A stretch of 64,000 nucleotides of DNA from an uncultured Lachnospiraceae bacterium (GCA_947177445.1 CAMWUL010000007.1:1-64000); one strand, 5' to 3'. Numbered from the stretch's first letter, positions 43,187 to 52,879 are shown. Notes: generated by a model not told the origin, from the letters alone. Numbers and translations: made by a program.

Positions 43187-43802
43187 GAAGCGACAGCTCC
43201 CTGTACAGGATCATAAAAAAGGCGGCGGCCTGCTGTATCACGCTGAAAAATACTAAAATAAGAAACACAATCACCGCCATACCCATCAGGGTCATGATGC
43301 AGCAGACAAAATTTTTCCAGAAGGAATATTCGTGAGTGACCATCATGCCGAAAAACAAAAGTCCCGCGCTCCACAGATACCCCAGATTCTGCACAATATA
43401 GTAAAATGTGCCTTCCTGCAGCGTGAATACACCGCTGAGGACAATGGCCAGCCCGCTGAGCAGGATCCAGGGAGTCATGGCATAGGCCGCCGCCTTCATA
43501 ATATCCTTGTAGCTTCCTTTTCCGTCCATCAGAGAGGTCAGGCACCAGTTGGCCGTACACCAGAGAAAAAACAGCGCCAGCACCAATCCCACATCCACAA
43601 ACAGATTCAGCGACTCCGGCTCCACATAATTAAACAGAAATCCGGTAAACTGACGCCCTGCCACATACACCAGCACTCCCAGAAACAGCAGGATGAGCGC
43701 CGCCTTCATATTTCCGCGTTTCTCATATTTGATATCCCAGAAGCCGTCAAAGGGATGGAATATCAAATAAAGTGCATATCTAAGACATTTCCCAGTTTCC
43801 AT
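43179..43802 (-). CDS. YIP1-family integral membrane protein
   Basis: The 207-residue protein has about five to six membrane segments and the Yip1-domain layout, including an early HPFDGFWDIKYEKRG segment. AAGGAGG lies 5 bases before the ATG at 43802, and the gene overlaps the NHL-protein gene by 23 bp. Bacterial YIP1 proteins have no settled function. Its position between NHL and DUF5696 genes makes it a likely membrane partner of them. Confidence 0.78.
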   Translation of the reverse strand: METGKCLRYALYLIFHPFDGFWDIKYEKRGNMKAALILLFLGVLVYVAGRQFTGFLFNYVEPESLNLFVDVGLVLALFFLWCTANWCLTSLMDGKGSYKDIMKAAAYAMTPWILLSGLAIVLSGVFTLQEGTFYYIVQNLGYLWSAGLLFFGMMVTHEYSFWKNFVCCIMTLMGMAVIVFLILVFFSVIQQAAAFFMILYRELSLRV

Positions 43803-45276
43803 TGGTCCTCCTTACCTTTCTGTTGAACCGTCTGATTCTGACAGCGCTCCATAAAATCAGGATGCCCGCGGCTCCCACAGATACATAAATCCCGAAGCTT
43901 CTCTGCATCAGCTCCTTGCGGTATAATTCATAGGCCTTGCTGTAATAGGTACGGTTATTTGCATTTTTAAAATATTCCATTGCTTTTTGCAGCTCCCCGT
44001 TCTGGAGATAATACCGTCCGATTCCCACACCGGCATAGGCATTGTTGGTGTTCAGCTTCCAGACCCTTTCCCAGGCCCGGGCGGCTTCCTCCATGCTTCC
44101 GGAATTTCCCGCCTCCAGAGCTTCCAGAATCCCTGCGCCGTACTCCGTGGCGGTGAAAACATACAGCGCATTATTGCCGCTGTCCAGAACCAGCAGCTGC
44201 CGCCCGCCGTCCCTTGCACCGATAGCCGACGGCTGTTTAAAATTCCCCCGCCGATTTCCGGTTCCTCCAAAGACATACATCAGGTTCCCGTCATAATCGT
44301 AGCAATAGATCTTTCCCCGGGATGAGTCCAATACAAAATAGGTTCCCGACTCCAGCGCCGTAATATCCACAAACCTGCAGGGCTCCTCCTGGTCTCCGTC
44401 ACCGGTCACCGGCATATTTCCAAGCCTTCTGAGCACATCCCTTCCGGAGGGATTCAGTCTGCGCACCATGTCCGCCCCCTGACGGATCTGCTCCTCGCTG
44501 AGCGTGCTGATGACAGCATAAATAAAATCCTGCCCGTCCATAAAAATATTGCTGTACTCCGTGGGAATGCTGGCCGTCATTCTGTCCCTCTGATCCTGAG
44601 TGGATAAATAGTGCTTCCAGATGTACTCCACCGCTCCCACCGTCACATCGATGGCGCCTATGAAGGTTCTGAATTCCCCGTCCGCGTCCAGCTCGATCAG
44701 CCCCAGATTCACGCCGTAGGCGGAAATAAAAATCCGGCCTGCCCCATCCACCGCCAGCTTCATGGGGCGATAGTCAAAGGCTCCCGACAAAAGCGCAGTC
44801 CGGGGTCTTCCAATGCTCCGCAGACTCCTTCCCTGCCGGTCATACTCCAGGATCCTGCCGTTGTAGGTGTCCGCCACATAAATATGGCCCTCCTGGGTTA
44901 CATAGATACCCTGCGGATGATTCAGGGTTTCCGGCTCTCCCTCCTCCGTCCCCCGGAATCCGTCTATGACAAAGTCCAGGGAAAAATCCTGCTTCAGCAC
45001 CAGGATCCGGTCATTGCCGCTGTCCGCAATATAAATCCGTTCCTCTGTCACGAACAGATCCCCCGGCTCCGACAGGCCTCCCGCCTCTGCCCCGCTCCCC
45101 TGCCAGACGGCTGTCACCGTATATGGCGCCGGCTCCGGCTTTTCGTTTCCGTAGTAATCATAGCTGTAGCACTGATAGGGAACTGCCGCACGGACTCTGG
45201 CCGGAAGCATCACCATACTCAATACTGCCGCCAGCAGCACGGCTGTTTTTTTGTGCTTTTTTATCGTTTTTGGCAT
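43780..45276 (-). CDS. secreted NHL-repeat propeller with TPR and C-terminal membrane anchor
   Basis: The 498-residue protein has a signal peptide (about 1-30, ending VRAA), several NHL beta-propeller repeats (GDLFVTEERIYIADSGNDRI, HPQGIYVTQEGHIYVADTYN, and others) to about residue 380, a TPR-like helical stretch (about 395-455), and one C-terminal membrane segment (about 467-484) followed by a basic tail. It should face outward as a surface scaffold. NHL propellers bind proteins or nucleic acids or, less often, glycans. Its role in the locus is inferred as assembly of a glycan-processing complex. Confidence 0.82.
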   Translation of the reverse strand: MPKTIKKHKKTAVLLAAVLSMVMLPARVRAAVPYQCYSYDYYGNEKPEPAPYTVTAVWQGSGAEAGGLSEPGDLFVTEERIYIADSGNDRILVLKQDFSLDFVIDGFRGTEEGEPETLNHPQGIYVTQEGHIYVADTYNGRILEYDRQGRSLRSIGRPRTALLSGAFDYRPMKLAVDGAGRIFISAYGVNLGLIELDADGEFRTFIGAIDVTVGAVEYIWKHYLSTQDQRDRMTASIPTEYSNIFMDGQDFIYAVISTLSEEQIRQGADMVRRLNPSGRDVLRRLGNMPVTGDGDQEEPCRFVDITALESGTYFVLDSSRGKIYCYDYDGNLMYVFGGTGNRRGNFKQPSAIGARDGGRQLLVLDSGNNALYVFTATEYGAGILEALEAGNSGSMEEAARAWERVWKLNTNNAYAGVGIGRYYLQNGELQKAMEYFKNANNRTYYSKAYELYRKELMQRSFGIYVSVGAAGILILWSAVRIRRFNRKVRRTNGNWEMS

Positions 45277-45346
45277 TCTGTTACCCCTGTTTCCGCTCCC
45301 GGCGGATCTCCTTCCACGTTTGAAATCCCTGTGATTGAAATCCCTG

Positions 45347-46225
45347 TTATTCCTTGATTCCCGAGGTACTCATCGTCTCAATGATATTGGACTGGCTGAA
45401 GATAAACACCGCCAGAGGCACCAGCATCATCAGCACGGACACCGCGGCAGACACCCCGGCCCGGGAAATGGATCCTGCCGAAATCTGGGACAGCGCATAG
45501 GGCAGGGTCTTCAGCTCCTCACTGTAGATATAGGTGCTTCCCGTGGCGTTCCAAAGATCCTGAAAAGCAAATATGATCAGGGTCAGCCAGGCCGGCTTAA
45601 CATTTGGCATCACCATCTTCCAGAAAATGTACCACTCCGACGCGCCGTCCATTCTGGCGGACTCTAAGATAGAATCCGGAAGCTGCTCCATAAACTGTTT
45701 CATCAAAAACAGCCCCAGGGGAGACGCCAGCGCCGGTACAATCAAGGCAAAATAGCTGTCCAGCCATCCTAAATTCTTCATCATCAGATAGTTGGGGATC
45801 TGTGTCACATACCCTGAAAACATCAGCGCCGTTACCACCAGCCCAAACAACGCGTTTCCAAAGGGCATACGGTGCTTTGCGAAGGCATAGGCCGCCAGGG
45901 AGGCTATGATCACGTGCCCCGATACTCCCGCCAGAGTGGTAAATACCGTGTTGAAAATATACCGCAGAAACGGAACCCAGGAATCGGCCATAAGCCGGAA
46001 CACATCCTTAAAATTCTCCAGAGTGGGATGCCGCACAATAAATCTGGGCGGAAAGATAAAAAGCTCGCTGAGGGGCTTAAAAGCATTGCTGACCGCAATG
46101 ATGATCGGGAACATCATAACCAGTCCCATCAGGAACAAAAATATCATCATGGCGGCATCTCCCTGCAGGGAGCGGTTCAGCGTTCTTCTCCGCTTTCTCT
46201 TCCGAGGCATGAAAAATTTTCTCAT
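45347..46225 (-). CDS. CUT1 ABC permease, MalG type
   Basis: The 292-residue permease has a very basic N-terminus, six membrane segments and an EAA-like loop (ESARMDGASEWYIF). It directly follows the MalF-type gene, whose stop abuts its start. Together with that gene and the large binding protein at 47217 it forms the first importer of the locus. The 70-bp gap after it carries two TGAAATCCCTGT copies. Confidence 0.9.
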   Translation of the reverse strand: MRKFFMPRKRKRRRTLNRSLQGDAAMMIFLFLMGLVMMFPIIIAVSNAFKPLSELFIFPPRFIVRHPTLENFKDVFRLMADSWVPFLRYIFNTVFTTLAGVSGHVIIASLAAYAFAKHRMPFGNALFGLVVTALMFSGYVTQIPNYLMMKNLGWLDSYFALIVPALASPLGLFLMKQFMEQLPDSILESARMDGASEWYIFWKMVMPNVKPAWLTLIIFAFQDLWNATGSTYIYSEELKTLPYALSQISAGSISRAGVSAAVSVLMMLVPLAVFIFSQSNIIETMSTSGIKE

Positions 46226-47194
46226 CTATGCGCCTACCTTTCTCAGCAGGAACTGAACTGCTTTATTGCACAGAATCATCATCAGGAACAAAATAGTGGC
46301 AATGGCCGACGCATACCCCATCTCATACCGCACCGAACCGTAGTCGATCAGATGGGACACTATGGTGTGGGCCGCATAATTCACGCTGGGGAAGCCCGCC
46401 AGAGCTGCCAGCTTGTCGTGGATGGCAAAGGAAGCGGTAATCGTCATCACCGCGCCGAACATCAGCTGAGGCTTCATGGAGGGCAGCACGATATACCACA
46501 GCTCCTGCCAGCGGTTTCTCAAGCCGTCCACACAGCCCGCCTCAATGATGGTGCGATCTATTCCCTTCAAGCCTGCCACAAAGGAAAGAAAGCCGGTGCT
46601 CATGCTTGTCCACAGCACCACCATCACCAGAACGGGAGTAATATAATTAGAGTCCGTAAGCCACTGAATGGGCGTGTTGATGATTCCGAATTTCATCAGC
46701 AGTCCGTTTACATAGCCGTACACGTCTCCGCTGAACATCACATTCCACACCAGATACACCTGGCCTGAAAGCGACGGCGCATAAAATACCACCACCATCA
46801 CCGCCCTCAGCTTCCCCGGCAGCTCGTTTATGAGCCAGGCAAAGAGAAATGAGGCGATATAGCTCACCGGCCCGGTGAGTATGGCAAACATCAATGTGTT
46901 TTTCACGGCAGTCAAAAAGATATCATCCGCAAACAACAGGTTTGCGTAATTCTGCCATCCCACAAAGCGGGGCGGCTCCAGAACATTAAAATATGTAAAA
47001 CCGAAAAAGATGGATACCCCCACCGGAATAATATAAAAAAGCGTAAACAGCAGATAGTACGGTGCGATAAACAGATAGCCGGTCCTGCTTTTCCGAAAAT
47101 CTCTGCGAAGCTCCTTCCTGCGGATCCCGAAATATTTCCTGTAATCGGAAAGGGTAAGTCTGTTCTCCCGATTCCTGTTTCCTTTACTTTCCAT
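46226..47194 (-). CDS. CUT1 ABC permease, MalF type
   Basis: The 322-residue permease has six membrane segments and a degenerate EAA loop (EAGCVDGLRNRWQEL), the cysteine and lacking Ala being unusual. The start at 47194 has GGAGGAGGG upstream; the longer frame to 47260 overlaps the binding-protein gene. It pairs with the MalG-type gene that follows. Confidence 0.9.
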   Translation of the reverse strand: MESKGNRNRENRLTLSDYRKYFGIRRKELRRDFRKSRTGYLFIAPYYLLFTLFYIIPVGVSIFFGFTYFNVLEPPRFVGWQNYANLLFADDIFLTAVKNTLMFAILTGPVSYIASFLFAWLINELPGKLRAVMVVVFYAPSLSGQVYLVWNVMFSGDVYGYVNGLLMKFGIINTPIQWLTDSNYITPVLVMVVLWTSMSTGFLSFVAGLKGIDRTIIEAGCVDGLRNRWQELWYIVLPSMKPQLMFGAVMTITASFAIHDKLAALAGFPSVNYAAHTIVSHLIDYGSVRYEMGYASAIATILFLMMILCNKAVQFLLRKVGA

Positions 47195-47216
47195 CGATTC
47201 CCTCCTCCGCCTGCCG

Positions 47217-50135
47217 TCAGTCTTCCATCCCGAATTCGATCCTTTTGTTGGTGATCTCATTGTTGATGGTCAGCGCATACTCCTCCAGCACCTCCCGGGG
47301 ATTTTCGTTATTGTTGTACACACTGTAAAAAGCGTTCATAATATGCCGGGAAGTCATATACCCTCCCGGAACCTCCTCAATACCGGCCACGGACTCAAGC
47401 TGGGTTTTCAGCACCTCCAGCTCTCTTTTTGTCCAGGGAAGCTTTTCCATGGCTTCCACGTTGGCAGTGGCCAGCCTCCCGGAGGGCCCCAGCAGATTCT
47501 CAATCTGGCTTCCGTACTCCTCCTGGGCCTCTGCACAGGTCCACCACTTCAAAAACTCCCATGCCTGATCCTTGCTGCTGCAGGCCTCCAGAATAAAGCA
47601 GGCCGATCCGGAAATGCTGGAGGTATGATCTATACTTCCGTCCTCCCGTTCCGTTCCCGGCACCAGGGTAAAGCCCCACAGCCCCTTGATCTCCGGCGCA
47701 AACACCGAAAGGTAATTGTAGGAGGTGTAGTTGGAGACAGCCAGGGGCATTTCTCCGGTGCGGAACCGGTTCGCCAGATCATAAGCCACCGGCAGATTGT
47801 AATCCGTAAACATGGCCGTCCACATCCGAAAAGCCTCCACTGCCTTTTCGCTTGTCAGATTGGTGCTTTTCCCGTCCTCCGCATACAGCCCGCACCCGGC
47901 CTGGGCCAGGAACATGTTGTATGCGCCGATCAGATTCCCGGCGGCCCCGGAGGCGTTGGCCGCCACGCCGGCGCTGGAGGTACCCCCTACCGGAAGTCCC
48001 ACCTGCATATTATTGTTTTGTATGATGGATGCCGCCACGTAAAAATCTTCCCAGGTCACGGGGATCTCCACCCCCAGCTGTGCAAGAATATCCGCCCGGT
48101 AAAACATAACCATAAAGTCCATGGTCTCCGGAAGGGCGTACACGGCGCCGTTGAATTCATAGGGCACCAGAGATTCCTTGTAAAACCGCTCCGCTGTCTC
48201 ATCAAAGTCCTCAAACTGCGTAAGATCACACACTGCATTCCGCAGGGCATAATTTACGGGCTCCGAATTTCCCACATGAAGCGCCACATCCGGGCCCCGG
48301 CCCGCCAGCACTGCCGAAAGCATCACACTGCTGCTGACCAGCTGAATATTGACGGAAATCCCGCTGCCAGGCGTGAAGTCTTCGTCTATCATATTCCGCA
48401 GAATCTGGGCCTGGTCGCGTCCGGCGCTGTCCGACAGCACCCACACGGTAAGTCCCTCTCCGGAATCACCTATGGTGGTATAATCCTCCGTAAAGGAAGA
48501 AAAAAATCTTCTGAGCTCATAGCCCATCTGCCCGAAAACGCTGCTTTCCGCCGGCTCCATTCCGGTCTTTGCGCCTCCCAGCTGCATATAATCGATCAAC
48601 AGAGGCTGCTGCTGCATGGACATGGCCCAGGAGCTCATGGCCACAATATTATCCTTAAAGCTGCTCCAGCTCCCCGGGATATTGCTTTCCTTCTCATACA
48701 TCCTTCCGGTCTGATAGATCAGCTGTTCCAGAGCGGAGCTGTCCATGCCCTGAGCGCCGCCGTAAAGAGCCTGCAGCTCTTCGTAGATTTCCTTAAGCTC
48801 CCGGTGCTGCTCCCCCAGCAATGCAATGGCTCCCGCCGCCTTTGTCTTCAGGTTGTAATCCCGCCTGGTGTCAGGCGTAGTCCCGATCAAAACCAACAGC
48901 TCCCGGTATACCTGATTCAGCCTGGTCACGCAGGTATTGACCCGGGCCAGAATTCCTCCCAGCTTCTCGGGAATAGTCACCTCCAGGCTTATGGTATGCC
49001 GCCCCGCCTCCAGCCAAATCCACTGCGGGTTTCCGTCTCCGTCCTCCATGATCAGATTCTCCCAGTCGGCGCTGTAGGGAAAGGTCAGGCTGCGGGCTTG
49101 TGCAAAAGGAAGCTCTCCGTCCACCAGAAGCCTCCGATAGGCGTCCATACCTGTTGTGTAATTCTGCTTATATTTAATCCCCAGCCAATACAGGCCGCTC
49201 TCCTGCACCTCCACCTCCCAGGTCACAGCCTGACCGGACCATTTCCAGTTCTCGCCGCCGATACAGTTCAGCACCGTTTTGGCAATTCGATCAGGGTTCT
49301 CCTCGTAGCTTCTCCCGGCTTTGTCCTGAGTGGCCGGAGAGGATTTGTCACTGACAGCGTACAGAGAGGCATTGGTCACATACGCAGGAAGCTCACCCTG
49401 AATGATAATGCCCTCTGTATCCGCCGGAGTATAACCCTGGGCGGCATATTCCTGCGCAAGCTGTTCATAGGAAACAGGCTCATCCTGCCGGCAAAGAGTC
49501 AGTGAGCCGATAGCAGCAGGCTCCTTTACGGCTTCCAGCGTAATTGTATTTTTCCCTTTTTTCAGATAAAATAAATACGGTTCGCCGAATATTCCTGTGG
49601 AATCCTTCACCCAGTCCTCCATCCAGGTTCTTTCCTCCCTGACCAGGGGGCGGATATCGTTTCCCCGCAGATCCTGCTCTATCTCCCGCTCCACGGTCCA
49701 GTTCCGATAAAAGGTCACCGCGCCGGCGCCGGAAAACGGAAGCTCACCATTGATCAGTATCCTGCGCTCGATGTTCCCGCCTTTCCCTTCCATGGGGTAA
49801 TAAGATATCAGGATCTGGTAAAGGCCCGCTTCCGGCACCTGACATTCCCAGGTGATGGAGCTGTCCTCCCCTCCTGCTGCTGCCTCCAGGGATGCATCAC
49901 CCAGCCTCTCCCTTCGGACCTCCCCGGAGCAGTCCACATAGTCCGATCCCTGTATCAGAATTCTGCTCCCCGGCGTCACCTCCGCCCCATGCTCCTCCAG
50001 GTATTCCGTATATGTCCCGACGGCGGTAATCTCGTCCAGCTCCAGCGTGTTTGGAACCGATTCCTTTGCCTGGACAGCCATGGGCAGATTTATCATGATC
50101 ATCGCCGCCAGTAAAAGCACTCCGTATTTCTTCAT
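47217..50135 (-). CDS. very large solute-binding protein with duplicated beta-sandwich modules
   Basis: The 972-residue protein has a type-I signal peptide (cleavage near VQA-KE, residue 23) but no lipobox. Residues about 60-215 and 255-395 are two copies of one module: WECQVPEAGLYQI at 96-108 matches WEVEVQESGLYWL at 306-318, and ILINGELPF matches LLVDGELPF. They look like CBM6/35-type carbohydrate-binding sandwiches. A helical linker (about 400-560) leads to a CUT1 solute-binding domain (about 562-965). Typical binding proteins have 420-550 residues. How it is held at the membrane without a lipobox is unclear. It is first in the 12-gene locus, under the AraC-linked promoter. Confidence 0.85.
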   Translation of the reverse strand: MKKYGVLLLAAMIMINLPMAVQAKESVPNTLELDEITAVGTYTEYLEEHGAEVTPGSRILIQGSDYVDCSGEVRRERLGDASLEAAAGGEDSSITWECQVPEAGLYQILISYYPMEGKGGNIERRILINGELPFSGAGAVTFYRNWTVEREIEQDLRGNDIRPLVREERTWMEDWVKDSTGIFGEPYLFYLKKGKNTITLEAVKEPAAIGSLTLCRQDEPVSYEQLAQEYAAQGYTPADTEGIIIQGELPAYVTNASLYAVSDKSSPATQDKAGRSYEENPDRIAKTVLNCIGGENWKWSGQAVTWEVEVQESGLYWLGIKYKQNYTTGMDAYRRLLVDGELPFAQARSLTFPYSADWENLIMEDGDGNPQWIWLEAGRHTISLEVTIPEKLGGILARVNTCVTRLNQVYRELLVLIGTTPDTRRDYNLKTKAAGAIALLGEQHRELKEIYEELQALYGGAQGMDSSALEQLIYQTGRMYEKESNIPGSWSSFKDNIVAMSSWAMSMQQQPLLIDYMQLGGAKTGMEPAESSVFGQMGYELRRFFSSFTEDYTTIGDSGEGLTVWVLSDSAGRDQAQILRNMIDEDFTPGSGISVNIQLVSSSVMLSAVLAGRGPDVALHVGNSEPVNYALRNAVCDLTQFEDFDETAERFYKESLVPYEFNGAVYALPETMDFMVMFYRADILAQLGVEIPVTWEDFYVAASIIQNNNMQVGLPVGGTSSAGVAANASGAAGNLIGAYNMFLAQAGCGLYAEDGKSTNLTSEKAVEAFRMWTAMFTDYNLPVAYDLANRFRTGEMPLAVSNYTSYNYLSVFAPEIKGLWGFTLVPGTEREDGSIDHTSSISGSACFILEACSSKDQAWEFLKWWTCAEAQEEYGSQIENLLGPSGRLATANVEAMEKLPWTKRELEVLKTQLESVAGIEEVPGGYMTSRHIMNAFYSVYNNNENPREVLEEYALTINNEITNKRIEFGMED

Positions 50136-50256
50136 TCCAGCTCCCCTCTGCCTGCTCCTGCAGGCACACTCGGCGCAGCGGCAAAGCGCCCCGCAACAGG
50201 TATGGTTATTTTTACCATATTCATTCCTTCAATCCCTTATCTTTTTGCTGATATTG

Positions 50257-50331
50257 CTATTATAATGTCAGATCGCGGTGTTGATATGTGCAATTTTTAC
50301 CTTTTCACATTGTCAATTTTCACTTTTCCAA
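50257..50331 (-). promoter_or_regulatory. AraC-type activated promoter of the glycan locus
   Basis: On the minus strand TATAAT (50257-50262) has no good -35 partner, as is usual for activator-dependent promoters. Just upstream lie two direct repeats beginning CAATTTT (50291 and 50314, 23 bp apart, about 14 of 18 matching), the layout expected for an AraC-family activator. The linked AraC gene diverges from here. Confidence 0.5.
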
Positions 50332-50335
50332 GGTA

Positions 50336-50364
50336 TTTCAAATAATTAACAAACTAAATATAGG
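50336..50364 (+). promoter_or_regulatory. candidate promoter of the AraC regulator gene
   Basis: TTTCAA (50336-50341), 17 bp, TATAGG (50359-50364). It is weak. The gene's ATG at 50420 has AGGAGG upstream. Confidence 0.4.
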
Positions 50365-50419
50365 AATCTGTCCTGTAAAATAGTAAAATAGAGAGAAAGC
50401 TTTTGCAGGAGGCATTTCC

Positions 50420-51472
50420 ATGAATCTGGACGAATTAGAGCATGTGTTGAATGAATACACAGAGGTGGAAAAATACAATAAAATGAAATATGAAGGCTCT
50501 CATTATAAGGCCTGGTACAATTACGCCTGGGAGTATACGGACAAGAAAACGCCTCTTCCTCCTTCCGCCTATGAGGATATCCAGCAGTTTTTCATAATGA
50601 CGGGACTCACCGACGTATTTCCCGAGCAGTATTATTTTAAGGGCGGACGGAGCGTCACCCTGGTGAAGCATGACAGGTATGCTTATCCTTTCGTGCACAA
50701 GCATAATTTTTATGAGATCGTCTATTGTCTGTCCGGAGAATTTGTTCATGAGATTGAAGGTGAAGAAAAGCTGCAGAGGGCCGGAGAAATTTATTTTATC
50801 GCTCCGGGCATCAGCCATTCCCTGAAGGTATTTAACGATAGTATAGTGCTGAATCTGCTGGTCAAAAACAGTGATTTTGATATGCTTTTCCGGCCTATGA
50901 TCGGCAAGGACAATGTTTTGTCCGATTTTTTTACCAGCACTCTTTATTCCAGGGATCAGAAATGCTGTCTGTATTTTGACACCGCACAGGATGAAAAAAT
51001 CCGCGGAGACTTTTTGGCAATGATCAGCGAGGAATATGAGAATCTGCCCTACAACGGCGAGGTGCTCAGTCATCAGGTGATGCTTCTCTTCTACGACCTG
51101 CTCCGGCACTTTTCCGGCACCGCCCAAAGCTTTTCCTTCCATAAGGAAAGTAACGACAAATTCAATGAAGTAATCGTCTACATCCGGGATCATTTTGCCA
51201 CGGTCACCCTGGATGACCTGACAAATCAATTTTATTTTAATAAATCCTATCTGAGCAGGCTGATTAAGGAAAAGACAGGGCAGACCTTTTCCGATCTGGT
51301 GAAGGGCATCCGACTGGAAATCGCAGCCCAGCTCATCGCCAACACCACCCTCTCCCTGCGTGAGATCGCTCAGGCTGTGGGCTATGCGGACACCTCCCAC
51401 CTGTTCCGCATTTTCAAGAAGCATTATGGAATTGGTCCCAAAGAGTACCGCCAGCGGCTCCAAAACCCATAA
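50420..51472 (+). CDS. AraC-family transcriptional activator with cupin sensor domain
   Basis: The 350-residue regulator has an N-terminal cupin-like sugar-sensing domain (about 95-160, HKHNFYEIVY and a GEIYFIAPGISHS stretch) and a C-terminal pair of AraC helix-turn-helices (about 255-348, with FNKSYLSRLIKEKTG and GYADTSHLFRIFKKHYG). AraC members of this layout activate adjacent glycan operons on sensing an oligosaccharide or sugar. The divergent 12-gene locus is the clear candidate target. It is followed by a bidirectional terminator. Confidence 0.9.
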   Translation: MNLDELEHVLNEYTEVEKYNKMKYEGSHYKAWYNYAWEYTDKKTPLPPSAYEDIQQFFIMTGLTDVFPEQYYFKGGRSVTLVKHDRYAYPFVHKHNFYEIVYCLSGEFVHEIEGEEKLQRAGEIYFIAPGISHSLKVFNDSIVLNLLVKNSDFDMLFRPMIGKDNVLSDFFTSTLYSRDQKCCLYFDTAQDEKIRGDFLAMISEEYENLPYNGEVLSHQVMLLFYDLLRHFSGTAQSFSFHKESNDKFNEVIVYIRDHFATVTLDDLTNQFYFNKSYLSRLIKEKTGQTFSDLVKGIRLEIAAQLIANTTLSLREIAQAVGYADTSHLFRIFKKHYGIGPKEYRQRLQNP

Positions 51473-51504
51473 AAAATGCGGGAGTCCAAACGCTCCCGCA
51501 TTTT
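51473..51504. terminator. bidirectional intrinsic terminator
   Basis: A perfect 12-bp stem (AAAATGCGGGAG/CTCCCGCATTTT) around an 8-nt loop. Flanking A and T runs let it work in both directions. It separates the convergent AraC gene and the end of the arabinan locus. Confidence 0.92.
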
Positions 51505-51559
51505 CCTATGCTTAATTCGATCTTTCATCTGACGATCTGCCCTCTCGAGGCTTTCGCCC

Positions 51560-52519
51560 TCATTCAATCACGTTGTGATAATCAAATACCGGATATCCTT
51601 TTTCATCCCACTCCACACGCATCAGTCTGGCATGCCGGTTGGGATCATACAGGGGATCCCCGTTGATTTTGGCGTAGGGCCGTCCGTGGTAAACGCACAC
51701 ATCCGTTCCGTCCTCCAGGGTGGTAAAGCTGTTGTGGCCGGGACCGTAGATTCCCAGAGAGGCATCGCTTTTCAGCACCGGGTAACGCTCCTTCTTCCAG
51801 GCCCTTGGATCCAGAAGGTCTTCATCCTCTCCGATGCTCAGCATTCCCATGCAGTAGCACTCGCCGGTGGCGCTGGCCGAATAGGTCAGAAAGATCCTTC
51901 CGTTTTTCTTAAGCACCGCCGGCGCCTCGTTGACCCAGATATCCTGGCGCTCCCAGTCGTAATCCGGGGTGGTGAGCATGACCTGGGCCGTGGCCAGTTT
52001 CACGGGGGATTCCATTCTGGCAATATAGATATTGGAAATCTGGATTCCCACGCTGACCTTCTCCGCCCATACAAAATATTTCTCGCCCCTGTGCTCAAAA
52101 ACCGTGGCATCCAAGGAAAAGGCTTTAAAGGAATAGATGTCGTCGTTGGATCTCCTGATCTTTCCCCGTTCCACCCACCGGTCATGCAGAGGGTCCTGGC
52201 CCATGCATTCCAGCACATACGGCCTGATCTTCCAGATATGCTTCCTCCGCCCGGCCGCAAAATACAGGAACCATCTTCCATCCAGGTAATGAAGCTCCGG
52301 CGCCCAGATATGTTCGCTCATCTTGCCTCTTTTATGCCTTTTCCAGACGGTAATTTCCTCTGCGTCCTGAAGCCCCCTGAGGGTGTTTGCCCTGCGCAGA
52401 ACAATCCTGTCATAATCGGGAACGGACGCCGTAAAATAATAGCTTCCGTCCGTATGCCGGCAGACGTAAGGATCCGCTCTCTGTTCGATAAAGGGTTTAT
52501 TGATTAGTGTGCTGTCCAT
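51560..52519 (-). CDS. intracellular GH43-family arabinosidase-type enzyme
   Basis: The 319-residue enzyme has the five-bladed GH43 layout: the base Asp in EQRADPYVC, a second Asp in SLDATVF and the acid Glu in WVNEAPAVL. There is no signal peptide, so it works in the cytoplasm on imported arabino-oligosaccharides. The start at 52519 has AAGGAGG 12 bases upstream, somewhat far. It is the last gene of the arabinan locus. GH43 also includes xylosidases; arabinan is inferred from neighbours. Confidence 0.85.
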   Translation of the reverse strand: MDSTLINKPFIEQRADPYVCRHTDGSYYFTASVPDYDRIVLRRANTLRGLQDAEEITVWKRHKRGKMSEHIWAPELHYLDGRWFLYFAAGRRKHIWKIRPYVLECMGQDPLHDRWVERGKIRRSNDDIYSFKAFSLDATVFEHRGEKYFVWAEKVSVGIQISNIYIARMESPVKLATAQVMLTTPDYDWERQDIWVNEAPAVLKKNGRIFLTYSASATGECYCMGMLSIGEDEDLLDPRAWKKERYPVLKSDASLGIYGPGHNSFTTLEDGTDVCVYHGRPYAKINGDPLYDPNRHARLMRVEWDEKGYPVFDYHNVIE

Positions 52520-52552
52520 GTTGATTTTATTCCTCCTTGTGCCGGGTTCCAA

Positions 52553-52792
52553 TCAGTTTTTTCTGTATTTCTTTACTTTTTTCACGACATAATATATGTC
52601 TACCCCCACCGTGGCTGCCGCAGCCACAATAAATATCCCCTCAATGGTAAAGTGAATATACGAGGACGTGATAAAGCTGATGATCAGAAGAACCAGCATA
52701 AAATAAGCAAACGCAAACGCGGTCGTCAAAAAGAAAAATATGACGTCTTTTACAATATCTACTGTTCTGCTGTTCCTGTGTTCAAATTCCAT
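52553..52792 (-). CDS. 79-residue membrane protein
   Basis: This small protein has two hydrophobic segments (about 18-40 and 48-68) and a strongly basic end (KKVKKYRKN). GGAGGCAGC precedes the ATG, confirming a real gene. It lies between two GH43 genes on the same strand. It may be a membrane accessory of the locus; no family was recognised. Confidence 0.65.
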   Translation of the reverse strand: MEFEHRNSRTVDIVKDVIFFFLTTAFAFAYFMLVLLIISFITSSYIHFTIEGIFIVAAAATVGVDIYYVVKKVKKYRKN

Positions 52793-52879
52793 GCTGCCTC
52801 CTTATGCCGCATCCCTGACAATTATCCCCCCGCTTCCGGATCCGGAAAAAAATTTTCAGAGCTTTGCCCTTTGCTGATT

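Noticed and set aside
47343-49505. 720-codon plus-strand open frame
   Set aside because: Lies fully antisense to the large solute-binding protein. It is a by-product of that gene's codon bias and has no domain-like sequence.
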